Shown here: in pieces, positions 18,153 through 27,575 of the stretch
Layout: the number at the start of each line of letters is the position of its first letter
Numbering within the stretch: the first letter of the stretch is position 1
Origin: JANQPC01 sp039208375
GTDB taxonomy: Bacteria; Pseudomonadota; Alphaproteobacteria; Rhodobacterales; Rhodobacteraceae
DNA: 64,000 nt
Direction of reading: 5' to 3'
Assembly (NCBI GenBank): GCA_039208375.1
Contig: JBCCRC010000002.1
Coordinates: forward strand, 47,727 to 111,726
Notes under the pieces: generated by a model
What the model saw: only the letters and a program-made list of their open reading frames with translations
Databases searched by the model: none
Told to the model about the DNA's origin: nothing
Position numbers and translations under genes: made by a program

Positions 18153-19277
18153 ATGTCAAACCAGGAAGATCGCAGCACCAAGTCGGAAGAGCCGACGGAA
18201 AAGAAGCTCACCGACGCGCGAAAGAAGGGTGACGTTCCTTCATCCCGCGAGCCGTCGAACCTGATGGGCGTGCTGTCGCTGTGCATGATCACGGTGTTCA
18301 TGGCGCCCTCTATTTTCACGTCGCTCGCTGAAGTTCTCGCCAACACTATGGCCGCCGCGTCATCGCTGGAGGTCGGGGCGGGGCGCACGGGCATGCGCGA
18401 TCTCGGGATCATCGTGAACAGTATGCTGGCCTCTACCGGAAAATTGCTCACGCCCATCGCAATTCTCATGGTCATGGCGGCGCTCTTTGGTGTGATCGTC
18501 CAGGGCGAAACGGTCGTTTCCGTCGAGCGGATCAAGCCCAAGTGGTCCAAGATCTCCCTGATTGGCGGGTTCAAGCGCCTGTTTTCCGCCGATGCGATGG
18601 TGGAGTTTGCAAAAAATATGGCGAAGGTGGCGTTCATCGTTGGCTTCGCCTTCTGGTTTGGCCGTGATGCGGTCGTGAACATCTGGCAATCGGCCCATTT
18701 TGTGCCGGAAGCCTTCATGCAGTACGGGCGCGAAGCCGCCACCTACACGCTTGTTGCCACCACGGCCCTACTCGCCTTTACGGCCACTACGGATATTATC
18801 TGGAAGCGGTCACAATGGCTGAAAAAGCAGCGCATGAGCCTGCGCGAAGTGCGTGACGAATTCAAAGACAGCGAAGGTGATCCGATCATCAAAGCCAAGC
18901 GGGCTAGCATTCACCGCCAGCGCGCGCGGCAGCGCCTGACCACGGCTGTACCGACTGCCTCGGTCATCGTTACGAACCCCACGCACTACGCTGTGGCGTT
19001 GCGCTATGAAATGGGCCGAGATGCGGGGCCCGTTTGCGTGGCCAAGGGCACTGACAAGATTGCGGCCCAGATCCGGAAGCTTGCGCGCGAGGCGGATATC
19101 CCGATTGTCGAAAGCCGTGCTCTCGCCCGAACCCTGCACGCCACAGTCGAGGTTGATGAGATGGTGCCGACCGAACACTGGCGCGCGGTGGCAGAGATCA
19201 TAAGCTACGTGATCGGGCTCAAGCGCGACCTCAATCTGAAGCCGCCCGCGGGTGCACGGCTGCGGCTTGAAGACTAG
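18153..19277 (+). CDS. flhB: Flagellar export switch protein FlhB
   Basis: 374 residues: four membrane helices followed by a cytoplasmic domain with the self-cleavage site Asn275-Pro276-Thr277-His278 (VTNPTHYAVALRY). Cleavage switches export from rod and hook subunits to filament subunits, together with FliK. Last gene of the flgB operon; a hairpin follows at 19279-19301. The N-terminus (SEEPTEKKLTDARKKGDVP) is the standard family motif. Confidence 0.98.
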   Translation: MSNQEDRSTKSEEPTEKKLTDARKKGDVPSSREPSNLMGVLSLCMITVFMAPSIFTSLAEVLANTMAAASSLEVGAGRTGMRDLGIIVNSMLASTGKLLTPIAILMVMAALFGVIVQGETVVSVERIKPKWSKISLIGGFKRLFSADAMVEFAKNMAKVAFIVGFAFWFGRDAVVNIWQSAHFVPEAFMQYGREAATYTLVATTALLAFTATTDIIWKRSQWLKKQRMSLREVRDEFKDSEGDPIIKAKRASIHRQRARQRLTTAVPTASVIVTNPTHYAVALRYEMGRDAGPVCVAKGTDKIAAQIRKLAREADIPIVESRALARTLHATVEVDEMVPTEHWRAVAEIISYVIGLKRDLNLKPPAGARLRLED

Positions 19278-19278
19278 T

Positions 19279-19341
19279 GCGCCATGCATCTGACATGGCG
19301 CTTTGCATGAAAAAACCAAACAAGGGTAGGGGCGGCCCCTA
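19279..19341. terminator. Hairpins between convergent flhB and motE
   Basis: GCGCCATG (19279-19286) pairs with CATGGCGC (19294-19301) around a 7-nt loop, followed by a short TTT. TAGGGG (19327-19332) pairs with CCCCTA (19336-19341); on the minus strand a T6 tract follows it about 12 bp on. They may end the two converging transcripts. T-tracts are weak or displaced. Confidence 0.4.
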
Positions 19342-19362
19342 GCGGCGCCGCCTTCGGTGGCT

Positions 19363-19983
19363 CTATTCCAGGCGCAGGCCCGAGAAATCCTGATCGCCCG
19401 GCAGTTTAGAGCGTTCGACGAGGATCTTCGAGATCGCCCGCGCCCGCGCGGCATCGAGCCCCGCGAGGATCGGCGCGGCATCCCGTTCCGGCATTGTGCC
19501 GAGCACTAGCACCGAGATCTCGATATCCATTTCGTTAATGATATCCGCTGCGGCTTTCGGCTTCATGTTGCGGTAGAGATTGACGAGCCGCTCTACATCG
19601 GCGGTTTGCTGTGCCTCGACTTTGGCTAGAAGCTCTTCCAGCGCGGTCTTCAACTCGCGCAACTGCTGTGCGTCGGCCGCCAGTTTTTCTTGCCCGATCT
19701 GAACACGCGCTTCTTGCTGAAGCAGGGCGTCGGACTGTTGAACCAGAAGCTCACGCTCGCGCTTGATCTCAGCGAAAACGGCTTCGGGAGCTTCGCAGAC
19801 CTGGGGTTCGGTCTCTGCCTCACTGCCTTCAGCGGCGGCGGCAGGGCTCACTACGCTCAGCGCGGTTGCCATGGTCGCGTGTTCGTTGGGAGAGATTGCT
19901 GTACTGCCCAGCTGCCCGATCTTGCCAGCCGCAGCAAGCGTCAATGCGCCGAGAAAGAGGTGCGAGGCGCGGAGCCGTGTCAT
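19363..19983 (-). CDS. motE: MotE-like stator assembly protein (MgtE_N-like domain)
   Basis: 206 residues. A membrane anchor or signal segment (1-25) is followed by a long coiled coil (about 75-130, ERELLVQQSDALLQQEARV) and a C-terminal MgtE_N/FliG-like helical domain (LYRNMKPKAAADIINEMDIE). This matches MotE of rhizobia, a periplasmic chaperone for motility proteins, though other flagellar clusters carry similar proteins of untested role. Last gene of the fliL-fliM-DUF6468-motE operon, sharing an ATGA overlap with the gene before it. Confidence 0.75.
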   Translation of the reverse strand: MTRLRASHLFLGALTLAAAGKIGQLGSTAISPNEHATMATALSVVSPAAAAEGSEAETEPQVCEAPEAVFAEIKRERELLVQQSDALLQQEARVQIGQEKLAADAQQLRELKTALEELLAKVEAQQTADVERLVNLYRNMKPKAAADIINEMDIEISVLVLGTMPERDAAPILAGLDAARARAISKILVERSKLPGDQDFSGLRLE

Positions 19984-20333
19984 GCCTGGCCCTCGCGCGC
20001 GCTGTCAAAGAAGCTCTGAATCAGCTCGGCCTTCGCGGGCACTCTAACAGCAGCCGTTGGGCGCGTCGCGGCGCGTGGGCCAAGGTCGCGCTGGGCCTGC
20101 GCTGGGTTCGCCGGTGCTGGAGCCGGCATATCAGACGTCAGATTGGTTGCCGCCGAGCGCAGCTGAGCAACCGAGCCTTCACTGCGGTCGACCGCGCGAG
20201 AGAACTCTCCGATAGCAGGCTCAAGCTCACCAAGCGTTTCTTTCAAGGCGCGCAGGCGTCGCTCAACAAGGAACGCATATAGGATCGTCGCCAAGAGCAA
20301 GCACAGGATAATCGCATCAATCAGGATTGCCAT
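19980..20333 (-). CDS. DUF6468-like flagellar cluster protein
   Basis: 117 residues: one N-terminal membrane helix (about 3-22, IDAIILCLLLATILYAFLVE), a short coiled coil (24-60, LRALKETLGELEPAIGEFSR) and a Pro/Ala-rich tail with a small C-terminal helix (AELIQSFFDSAREG). I place it with the DUF6468 proteins seen beside fliM in Rhodobacteraceae; role unproven. The topology suggests a cytoplasmic domain near the C ring. Its stop overlaps the motE start. Confidence 0.65.
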   Translation of the reverse strand: MAILIDAIILCLLLATILYAFLVERRLRALKETLGELEPAIGEFSRAVDRSEGSVAQLRSAATNLTSDMPAPAPANPAQAQRDLGPRAATRPTAAVRVPAKAELIQSFFDSAREGQA

Positions 20334-20340
20334 GTTCGTC

Positions 20341-21237
20341 TTACCTTTCCAATTTCACTTCGGTGGTGAGCCGCAACGCGATTGCACCATTGTCGCGATG
20401 GCCAGCCACGGCGCGAAACGCGGGCCGGCCCTCGCAAAGAACGTCCAGTTCGCGCGACGTATCGATCCCAAGGGCGATGGCCTTTCCAGGCTGCCACTGC
20501 ATCGCGTCGGCAAGCGTGATCTTCGTTTCGGCGAGTACCGCTGTTAGCGTCACGTCAGCCTGCCGCAAGAGATCCGAAAGCTCGCTGCGCCATTCGCTGT
20601 CAAGCCCGCCCGCTGCTTCCGGGACAATGGCGATGAGATCATGGTCGTCGGCAAGGTTGTCTTCGGGAAGGATGAGCGTCATGGCGCCGGTGCAGTCCAA
20701 AAGCGAGAACTCGGATTTCAGCGTGAAGCACCGCTCGGCCGAAGCCCAGGGGGGCGCCTCTTCGTCTACCTCATCAATCTCAAGGCTGCTCACCGAGAGC
20801 GTGCGAACAGCTGCCAGATGGGCTGCAAAGCGTGTGAGAACCTTCTCTGCAATCTGACGAACCAATCGTGTTTCGAGTCGTGTGAATGGGCGTTCGTCAT
20901 TCACTGGTTCGATCGTGTTTTGGCCGAGAAGCGCGTTTACCATGGCCAGCATTACGGAGCGCTCGAAGGCAAGAACGATCTTGCCGGGCCATGGCGGTAA
21001 CTCTGCTGTTAGACGCACCATCGCATCGCCCAGTTCGCCATGCATTTCCTCGCCAGACCGGTATTCGATCCCCCCAAACCCCGCCGACACGTTTGCCCGC
21101 AGGTACGTGGAAAGATCCGCGCCAAGTTCCTCGGCGAATGCTCCCGCCAGAAGCTCTAGATACGACAATCGCGCGGGGCCACCGCCAGAGGCTGCGATGA
21201 TCTCATCTTCAACGGCATCAGCTTGGGTATCGGTCAT
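20341..21237 (-). CDS. fliM: Flagellar motor switch protein FliM
   Basis: 298 residues. The central CheC-like domain and a C-terminal SpoA domain (WRSELSDLLRQADVTLTAVL) are present; the C-terminal half resembles FliN. The short N-terminus is acidic but lacks an obvious canonical CheY-binding LSQxEID motif, as in many alphaproteobacteria. FliM forms the C ring with FliG and FliN. The start overlaps the fliL stop (ATGA). Confidence 0.88.
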   Translation of the reverse strand: MTDTQADAVEDEIIAASGGGPARLSYLELLAGAFAEELGADLSTYLRANVSAGFGGIEYRSGEEMHGELGDAMVRLTAELPPWPGKIVLAFERSVMLAMVNALLGQNTIEPVNDERPFTRLETRLVRQIAEKVLTRFAAHLAAVRTLSVSSLEIDEVDEEAPPWASAERCFTLKSEFSLLDCTGAMTLILPEDNLADDHDLIAIVPEAAGGLDSEWRSELSDLLRQADVTLTAVLAETKITLADAMQWQPGKAIALGIDTSRELDVLCEGRPAFRAVAGHRDNGAIALRLTTEVKLER

Positions 21238-21812
21238 TGGATCACCAGGTCTGCGATCAGCAGATCCTTCGGCGCATCGCTTTCTGAAAGAAGGCGAACG
21301 CGATGCAGGAGTTCGGATTTCAGAAAGGCAAGCCCGGCTGAGCCATCGAGATCTCGTTCGGTGACCTGCCGCAGGAACTCAACGAAGGAGTCCCGGATGT
21401 AAATCTGTCTCTCCTCGATCCGCTCCGCGCCCTCGGCGCTCGGGTCGTAGACAAGCGCGATGTTCAGCTTGAGAAACCTCGATGAGGCCTGGCCATTGAT
21501 TGTGATCGACGAGATGTTGACGATGATCTCTTTGAAGGGCGCCACGGCATATTGCTGGTTGATGGCAACGGGCGTGCCACCTTTCTCAGGGCTCTTGTCA
21601 GCCTTCTCACCCCCGGGGCTTGTGGTGTTGTCCGCCGCCGCCGTTTCGGACCCCGTGCTGAAATACAGGTAACTCCCGCCGCCCGCAGCCGCGAGAGCAA
21701 CTACGGCTGCAGCTGCAAGGATGATCTTGCGGCGCGGTTTCGGGGCAGGGCCCTCCGCGTCGCCGGCCTGCTCTGCATCGGTGTCCTGATCTTCAAGGGG
21801 CGTTTTGGCCAT
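21234..21812 (-). CDS. fliL: Flagellar basal body-associated protein FliL
   Basis: 192 residues: a charged cytoplasmic N-terminus, one membrane helix (about 30-52, IILAAAAVVALAAAGGGSYL), a Gly/Lys linker, and a periplasmic FliL domain (from about 90; SRFLKLNIALVYDPSAEGAE) ending in LIADLVIQ. FliL surrounds the stator and supports torque. AAAGGAGA lies about 7 bp before the ATG. First gene of its operon and divergent from fliF; the shared region holds three exact CAAG[A/G]ATAAA elements. Confidence 0.93.
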   Translation of the reverse strand: MAKTPLEDQDTDAEQAGDAEGPAPKPRRKIILAAAAVVALAAAGGGSYLYFSTGSETAAADNTTSPGGEKADKSPEKGGTPVAINQQYAVAPFKEIIVNISSITINGQASSRFLKLNIALVYDPSAEGAERIEERQIYIRDSFVEFLRQVTERDLDGSAGLAFLKSELLHRVRLLSESDAPKDLLIADLVIQ

Positions 21813-21847
21813 GAAGGATCTCCTTTGTCGTTACCTTTACTCTGACA

Positions 21848-21894
21848 CAAGGATAAATACAAGAATAAATTATATTTATGCTTGCAAGGATAAA
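21848..21894. promoter_or_regulatory. fliL/fliF divergent promoter region: three CAAG[A/G]ATAAA elements
   Basis: Exact copies at 21848-21857 and 21860-21869 (starts 12 bp apart) and at 21885-21894, all in plus orientation. A weaker copy, CAAGATTAAG, is at 21921-21930. The first lies 36 bp from the fliL ATG and the third 44 bp before fliF. The clustering and the 12-bp period suggest cooperative protein binding (inference). Confidence 0.65.
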
Positions 21895-21938
21895 ATATGA
21901 GAAGTATAGAAGTGGCAAAGCAAGATTAAGAGGTAGAA

Positions 21939-23603
21939 GTGAGCAGCATCGTCCAAAACCTGAAGGCGCTCGGTGGCGTTAAGCTTTCGATCCTTGCGCT
22001 TACCTTCGCAGGAACGCTGGGTGCGGTTCTCTTCGGTTTGGGGGCCGTCATGGCGCCAACTTACGCAGCGCTTTACAGCGAGCTGTCGCCGGCGAGCGCC
22101 AGCCGGATCGTGAGTTCGCTTGAACAAGCTGGCTTCCGCGTGCGCGTGTCGCCCGACGGCTCGCTCGTAAGCGTGCCGCAAGAAGACATCCCGCGTGCGC
22201 GTATGGTTCTTGCCGATTCCGGGCTTCCAAACGACGGGATGCCGGGTTGGGAGCTTTTTGACGGCGCCAACGGCATGGGCATGAACACGTTCCTTCAGAG
22301 GGTCACGCGGCTTCGGGCGCTGGAAGGCGAGCTTGCGCGCTCGATCCAGACGATCAACGGGATCGAAGCAGCCCGGGTGCATCTTGTGCTGCCGGAACGT
22401 GAGGCGTTTGCTCGGCATCGCCCAGAACCGTCCGCCTCGGTCATCATCTCGGCCGGTAGCGGCGGCGCAATCGGGCGGCGACAGGGCGCCGCGATCCGCG
22501 CGCTTGTGGCATCTGCCGTGCCCGACCTTGTTCCGCAGCGCGTCACCGTGTTGTCGGCAAATGGTGAGACGATCCTCGGCGATGATGCCGACGGTGCAGG
22601 CGAGTCCGCCCTCCACTCGCGCCAGTCCGAGATCGAAGATCGGATCGCGCGCAAGATCACCGACATTCTGAATGCTCGCGTGGGCGTCGGAAATGCCCGG
22701 GTCGAAGTAAACGTCGATCTGAGTACGGTGCGTCAGGTCACGCGGTCAGAACGGTTTGACCCCGAAGGCCAGGTGGTGCGCTCGACAGAAACGCGCGAGC
22801 AGACATCGCGTGATCAACAACCAGGCGGCCCCGAAGTGGGCACCGCTGGCAATCTGCCGCCCTTTGACGATGGCGCGGTCGCCGGCAGCGGCGCGGTCGC
22901 AGAGTCTCAAGTCACCGGCGAGACGATCAATTACGAGATTGCGAGCACGCTCACCGAAACCGTGGCAGAGCCTGGGGCGATCGAGCGCATTTCGGTCGCG
23001 GCACTGGTGGATGGTGTCTACTCTGAAGGCGACGACGAGGCTCTGGTATACGCGGAACGCGACGAAGCAGAACTTGAGCGCCTCGCCCAACTCATCCGCG
23101 CAGCCATTGGGTTCGATGCGGCTCGCGGCGATATCGTGTCCGTCGATAGCCTGCAATTTGTAACTGTTTCGCACGAGCTCGACGGGCCAATTGGGGGTGG
23201 GTTCGGGCAGGCGGTGCAGGCTTATCTGCCCTCGGTTCTACGCGGCCTCTTCGCGCTGGTCCTCGTTGTTGCAGTGCTGGCCTTCGGTGTTCGCCCCGTG
23301 GTTCGGATGCTGCTGGAGGCCCCGCAACCCAATGCGCAACTCGGCTCTGACGGTGCAGATCCGGTGGCGATTGCCGATGGTGGCGCCCAGGTCCAGCAGC
23401 TTACCCAGGGAGATCCCAGTTCCCTTGGCCAACCGGGTATGGTGCTCGCTCCTGGCGCCACCACGATGGATGACACAGTGCAGATCGCGGCCGTTCAGGG
23501 CGGCGTCTCCCGCCATGCGATTGAAAGCGCGGGTGGGTTGGTAACCGAGCGGCCAGAGCTTGCAACGCAAGCAGTTCAAAGCTGGCTATCGAAACCGGCT
23601 TAG
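21939..23603 (+). CDS. fliF: Flagellar MS-ring protein FliF
   Basis: 554 residues, GTG start with AGAGG upstream. Two membrane helices (about 20-42 and 432-452) flank the periplasmic ring-building motifs (YSELSPASASRIVSSLEQAG; RALEGELARSIQTINGIEAA). The C-terminal cytoplasmic tail ends in VQSWLSKP, the usual FliG-binding end. It nucleates the basal body. First gene of fliF-fliH-fliN-fliP-fliG. Confidence 0.97.
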   Translation: MSSIVQNLKALGGVKLSILALTFAGTLGAVLFGLGAVMAPTYAALYSELSPASASRIVSSLEQAGFRVRVSPDGSLVSVPQEDIPRARMVLADSGLPNDGMPGWELFDGANGMGMNTFLQRVTRLRALEGELARSIQTINGIEAARVHLVLPEREAFARHRPEPSASVIISAGSGGAIGRRQGAAIRALVASAVPDLVPQRVTVLSANGETILGDDADGAGESALHSRQSEIEDRIARKITDILNARVGVGNARVEVNVDLSTVRQVTRSERFDPEGQVVRSTETREQTSRDQQPGGPEVGTAGNLPPFDDGAVAGSGAVAESQVTGETINYEIASTLTETVAEPGAIERISVAALVDGVYSEGDDEALVYAERDEAELERLAQLIRAAIGFDAARGDIVSVDSLQFVTVSHELDGPIGGGFGQAVQAYLPSVLRGLFALVLVVAVLAFGVRPVVRMLLEAPQPNAQLGSDGADPVAIADGGAQVQQLTQGDPSSLGQPGMVLAPGATTMDDTVQIAAVQGGVSRHAIESAGGLVTERPELATQAVQSWLSKPA

Positions 23604-23614
23604 GGGCGAAGCGT

Positions 23615-24280
23615 ATGACCGGAATTTTCCAAAGAAACTTCGATCAAGAGCGCTTGCACGGCGGCGCGCTTGCCGCAGCGGCGCTGACGACCGATGGCCT
23701 TGCGCTCGATCAGCTGAAGCAAAGGCTTCGGGCCGAGGGATATGCCGAGGGCCATGGCGCAGGGCTGGCGGAAGCGCGGCAAGAGGCGGCTGACGATCGC
23801 GCCAAACTGCGTCAGCTTGCCCTTGATACGCTGGCGCAAAGGGCTGCGGCCCTGCACCGCGATGCTGAGGCACACCGCCGGGCGCTTGAACACCAATTAT
23901 TGGAGTTTGCGCTGAACACGTGTGAGCGTGTCTTGCCGGAGATCCTTGAGGCAACCTCTAAGGATCGTGCGGTCGACTCGATTAAGCGCTGCATAGCGCT
24001 TGCCGGTGGGGTGCCCACGCTGCGTGTAACCGTCTCTGACGCGGTGTTGCAGGATCACGGCGCGGCGATCGCCGACGCTTTCGGAGCTGGCAACGAGGAC
24101 ATGCGCGTTTCGGTGCAAGCTGACCCGGCGATGCAGGACGGCGATGCCCGTGTCGAATGGCAGCACGGGTCAATGGAATTCAGCCTGGCCCGCATCACCG
24201 AAAGCATCGTGAACGCGGTGCGCCAGGCACTTGCCGAACACCACCCTCAGACCACTGACATTTTGGAGCGTCACCCATGA
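23615..24280 (+). CDS. fliH: FliH-like flagellar ATPase regulator
   Basis: 221 residues with an extended helical, Gln/Ala/Glu-rich segment (45-100) carrying GYAEGHGAGLAEARQEAADD, reminiscent of the FliH GxxxG-type heptads, and a C-terminal globular domain ending near GSMEFSLARITESIV. Sequence similarity to FliH is weak by eye, but the position between fliF and fliN supports it. It would inhibit and tether FliI to the C ring. Its stop overlaps the fliN start (ATGA). Confidence 0.78.
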   Translation: MTGIFQRNFDQERLHGGALAAAALTTDGLALDQLKQRLRAEGYAEGHGAGLAEARQEAADDRAKLRQLALDTLAQRAAALHRDAEAHRRALEHQLLEFALNTCERVLPEILEATSKDRAVDSIKRCIALAGGVPTLRVTVSDAVLQDHGAAIADAFGAGNEDMRVSVQADPAMQDGDARVEWQHGSMEFSLARITESIVNAVRQALAEHHPQTTDILERHP

Positions 24281-24660
24281 CTGAAGCCCAAGACACCCCC
24301 GAAGCCCCTGTGGCTTCGCCCCCGGCTGACGCCGCATCGCCCACAGATAGCCTTCAAGCGCTGGAGGTCTCGTCGGCATCAGGCCGGGCCGAACAAGGCG
24401 ATGCGCCAGAGAGCGCCACGCTCGACCCACTAATGGGGATCACAATGCAGGTGCAGGTGGTTCTTGGCCGCTGCAACATGCCCATCGCCGATCTTCTGGC
24501 GCTCGGGCGCGGCTCCATCGTTGAGCTGGATCGTGAAATTGGCGGCAGTGTTGATGTTCTGGTCAACCACAAACGCATCGCCCGTGGCGACCTCACCAAA
24601 CTGGAAGATGGCCGGGTGGGTGTGACGTTGACGGAAATTCTCAAGGAGACGGCCGCCTAG
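24277..24660 (+). CDS. fliN: Flagellar motor switch protein FliN
   Basis: 127 residues: a Pro/Ala/Ser-rich N-terminus (1-45) and a SpoA domain (about 50-125; MQVQVVLGRCNMPIADLLAL, then DREIGGSVDVLVNHKRIARG). FliN tetramers make the lower C ring and bind FliH. Overlaps fliH by 4 bp. Confidence 0.95.
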   Translation: MTEAQDTPEAPVASPPADAASPTDSLQALEVSSASGRAEQGDAPESATLDPLMGITMQVQVVLGRCNMPIADLLALGRGSIVELDREIGGSVDVLVNHKRIARGDLTKLEDGRVGVTLTEILKETAA

Positions 24661-24685
24661 ATGCGGCACGGATAGGGGCAAAATT

Positions 24686-25516
24686 GTGAGACGTCTTCAC
24701 CCACTCCATCGCGGCGCTTTGGCTTGGCTGTGTGCCGCCGGTTTTCTGGCTATGGCCGCCACGCCAACACAGGCGCAGGACACTGGTACGCTGCTGGGTG
24801 ACCTTGCGGCCACAGTCAGCAACGCCCCCGCAGATTCAGATGAACGGGCCACTTTGAGCGGGCGCATCGTTCAGCTTCTCGCACTCACAACCGTTCTGAG
24901 CGTCGCGCCAGGCCTTTTGGTTGTCGCCACAAGCTTCACACGCTTTGTGATCGTGTTCGCGATCCTGCGTTCGGCGCTTGGCCTCAACCAGACGCCCCCC
25001 AACATCGTGCTCACCAGCATGGCGATGTTCATGACATTCTTTGTGATGCAGCCGGTGTTCCAGGATTCTTGGGAACAGGGGGTGGAACCCCTGATGGAAA
25101 ACTCGATCACCGAGGCGCAAGCGATGCCACGCATGGCGGCACCATTTAAAGAGTTCATGTTTGTCAACACGCGCCCCAAGGATACTCAGCTTTTCATGGA
25201 CATCGCGGCAGAGGCCGATGGCGTTGCCCCCGAACCGGTGCCCGATACGGTGGAAGAGGTTGGCTGGCGCGCCCTTGTCCCGGCCTTCATGATCTCGGAA
25301 CTGCGCCGGGCGTTCACCATCGGCTTTCTTATCTTCCTTCCGTTTCTGGCGATCGACCTGATCGTGGCATCGATCCTGATGAGCGCCGGTATGATGATGC
25401 TTCCACCCGTTCTGATTTCTCTCCCATTCAAGATCGTTTTCTTCGTGCTGATCGACGGCTGGTACATGCTGGCCGGCAGTATGATCCAAAGCTACTCCAC
25501 GGCCACCGGGTTATGA
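24686..25516 (+). CDS. fliP: Flagellar export gate protein FliP
   Basis: 276 residues from GTG 24686. A cleavable signal sequence (about 1-29, ending PTQAQ) precedes four membrane helices with the FliP signature TSFTRFVIVFAILRSALGLN and SELRRAFTIGFLIFLPFLAI. It forms the pentameric core of the gate. fliO, which often precedes fliP, is absent here. Confidence 0.97.
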   Translation: MRRLHPLHRGALAWLCAAGFLAMAATPTQAQDTGTLLGDLAATVSNAPADSDERATLSGRIVQLLALTTVLSVAPGLLVVATSFTRFVIVFAILRSALGLNQTPPNIVLTSMAMFMTFFVMQPVFQDSWEQGVEPLMENSITEAQAMPRMAAPFKEFMFVNTRPKDTQLFMDIAAEADGVAPEPVPDTVEEVGWRALVPAFMISELRRAFTIGFLIFLPFLAIDLIVASILMSAGMMMLPPVLISLPFKIVFFVLIDGWYMLAGSMIQSYSTATGL

Positions 25517-25547
25517 CCGCGGCGCCTAAAGACAACGGATTACACCT

Positions 25548-26603
25548 ATGCCCACGACCGCTGTTCATACCGAAACGCTCGATAAACGGCCCGCCGCGAT
25601 GAATCTTTCCGGAGCTGAAAAGGCAGCAATACTCATTCTTTGTATGGGGGAAGAGCGTGGCTCGGCGCTCATGCAACGGCTTGAGGATGCCGAAATTCAG
25701 ACGATCACCCGTGCGATCTCGGGCATTGGGCCAATCCATGCCGAGGTTGCGGAACAGGTGATTGCCGATTTCATCGAAACGGCAGCCACGATCCGCCCCA
25801 ATACGCTTGAGACCGCCAAGGCACTCCTATCCACGTTCCTACCGGCGGAGCGGGTGGAAGAGATCATGAAGGATATCGGCACGAATTCCGGCAAAACGGA
25901 AAATGCGCTGTGGCAGGAGATCGCGGAGGTTGATGAGAAAACTATCGCTGAATACCTCGAAGGCGAACAGGATCAGACGATTGCAGTTATCGCAGCTAAC
26001 TTGCCCTCTGCTGTGGCGGCGCGTGTGCTGCCGCTCTTGGGTCAAGACCGAATGATGCGGGTACTCGAACGAATGTTGGAGCTCAACGACGTGCCCGAGC
26101 ATCTCTTGTCGCAGATCGAAGCGTCGCTTCGCAGCGATGTACTGGCAGCAAACCAAAATCCAGGTGAACTTCCCGGCGTCCAAAGGATGGCCAAGCTCTT
26201 CGACAGCTTTGACGAGAAGCTTTTTGAATCGGTGTCTGCGCATCTCACGGATCGATCGCCTGAGGAGTTCGAGATCATCCGTTCGCAGATGTTTACGTTC
26301 AATGATCTCGTTCGCATCGAGGGCCAGGATCTCGCGAAGGTCATGCGCGGGGTGTCTGGTAGCACGGTTCCACTCGCGCTTAAGGGCGCCAAGGAAGAGC
26401 TGCGAGACCACTTCCTCAGTGCGCTGCCAACGCGGTCACGCGACATGCTGGTGGAAGAGATGGGCAATATGGGCCCGGTACGGGCGCGCGATGTGCGGGA
26501 TGCGCAGGCGGCCCTTGTCGAATGCGCAAAACAACTGTTGGCACAGGATGTCATTCAGCTTGTGCTGAATGCCGAAGACGATACCGAAGAATATATTGAC
26601 TAG
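25548..26603 (+). CDS. fliG: Flagellar motor switch protein FliG
   Basis: 351 residues with the three armadillo-like parts of FliG: AILILCMGEERGSALMQRLE near the N-terminus (MS-ring binding) and the torque helix region at the C-terminus (ALPTRSRDMLVEEMGNMGPV followed by RARDVRDAQ), whose alternating charges contact MotA. ATG 25548 has only a poor ribosome binding site; ATG 25599 is an alternative. Last gene of the fliF operon, convergent with the GntR gene. Confidence 0.96.
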   Translation: MPTTAVHTETLDKRPAAMNLSGAEKAAILILCMGEERGSALMQRLEDAEIQTITRAISGIGPIHAEVAEQVIADFIETAATIRPNTLETAKALLSTFLPAERVEEIMKDIGTNSGKTENALWQEIAEVDEKTIAEYLEGEQDQTIAVIAANLPSAVAARVLPLLGQDRMMRVLERMLELNDVPEHLLSQIEASLRSDVLAANQNPGELPGVQRMAKLFDSFDEKLFESVSAHLTDRSPEEFEIIRSQMFTFNDLVRIEGQDLAKVMRGVSGSTVPLALKGAKEELRDHFLSALPTRSRDMLVEEMGNMGPVRARDVRDAQAALVECAKQLLAQDVIQLVLNAEDDTEEYID

Positions 26604-26630
26604 CCGCCGGTCGTGCGGTGCCGCGCGAGC

Positions 26631-27287
26631 CTAGATCGATTGCGAGGCAAGGAACGTGCGCGCTTGCGTCATCGCCGTCAAAACGCCCTCAACCGCCTTG
26701 TCTGCGTCGCCGGACTTGATGAGTTCAATCAGGCGGTGCCCGTGTTCGATAATCTGAACGTTCGAGGCGTGTGATACCTCCGGCGCGCAATCGGACAAAA
26801 TGCTCGCGCGGGTCATGCAGTGGAATGCCTCGCCGGCGATCATTGTGTCGGCCGCAAAGGGGTTCTGTGCTGCGAGCGCGATAGAACCCACGAATTGGAA
26901 ATGCTTAACTAAAAGATCGCCTGAGGGCTCATCCGCGCTGGCATTAAGCAAGGTGGCGGCGGGTTGGGTGACCTCGCCCCGCAGGTTCCGCACGGCCCGC
27001 TGAACCAGAAAGGGGAAGAGCCAGCTTGCCATGTCAAAGTAGTTGCGAAGGCCCGCGAGTGATGCCGTGGCGGCGAAGAAACCCCGATTGGGTTCATTCA
27101 CCACCAATTTCTGGCGCTCCAGCAAAATCAGCGCTTCGCGGACAGGTGTGCGTGACACGCCCTTGGTGGCCGCAAGAGTTTCTTCGCTGATGTGTTGGCC
27201 AGGCACAATTTCATTGCGGATAAGCATCTCAAGGATGTCCGTCTGGATCGACGCGCGGTGACTGACCTTCTGCAAAGCTGCGGGCAC
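26631..27287 (-). CDS. GntR-family (FCD type) regulator inside the flagellar cluster
   Basis: 218 residues, GTG start at 27287 with GGGAG about 10 bp upstream. N-terminal winged helix with GVSRTPVREALILLERQKLV; C-terminal FCD helices with HFQFVGSIALAAQNP and two later His positions, likely a metal and carboxylate pocket. Nothing links it functionally to motility; it may be an insertion between fliG and the stator operon. The 288 bp upstream contain AT-rich sequence but no gene. Confidence 0.85.
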   Translation of the reverse strand: MPAALQKVSHRASIQTDILEMLIRNEIVPGQHISEETLAATKGVSRTPVREALILLERQKLVVNEPNRGFFAATASLAGLRNYFDMASWLFPFLVQRAVRNLRGEVTQPAATLLNASADEPSGDLLVKHFQFVGSIALAAQNPFAADTMIAGEAFHCMTRASILSDCAPEVSHASNVQIIEHGHRLIELIKSGDADKAVEGVLTAMTQARTFLASQSI

Positions 27288-27575
27288 TACACTGCTCTCC
27301 CGTCTTTAACGGTGTTGTTCTGGTCTTTCCTGGTTTTTCCGCATTGCGGAGGCGGGGGTAATCCCGTGCTCGGTAAAAAGGAGTATCAACTCCAAGTAGT
27401 CGTTATTCTGATCAAATAGTCAACACGATTGATTTAACCGTTAGTTGATTTGTTAACGAAATGGATCGAGCGGTGTGCCGTGCACGCAACAACAAGAAAC
27501 ACAACGCCTTACAACGAAAAAAGGTATGGAAATATAGTGATGGTCTCTGCCGACCCATGCCAGCAAAGCATCAAC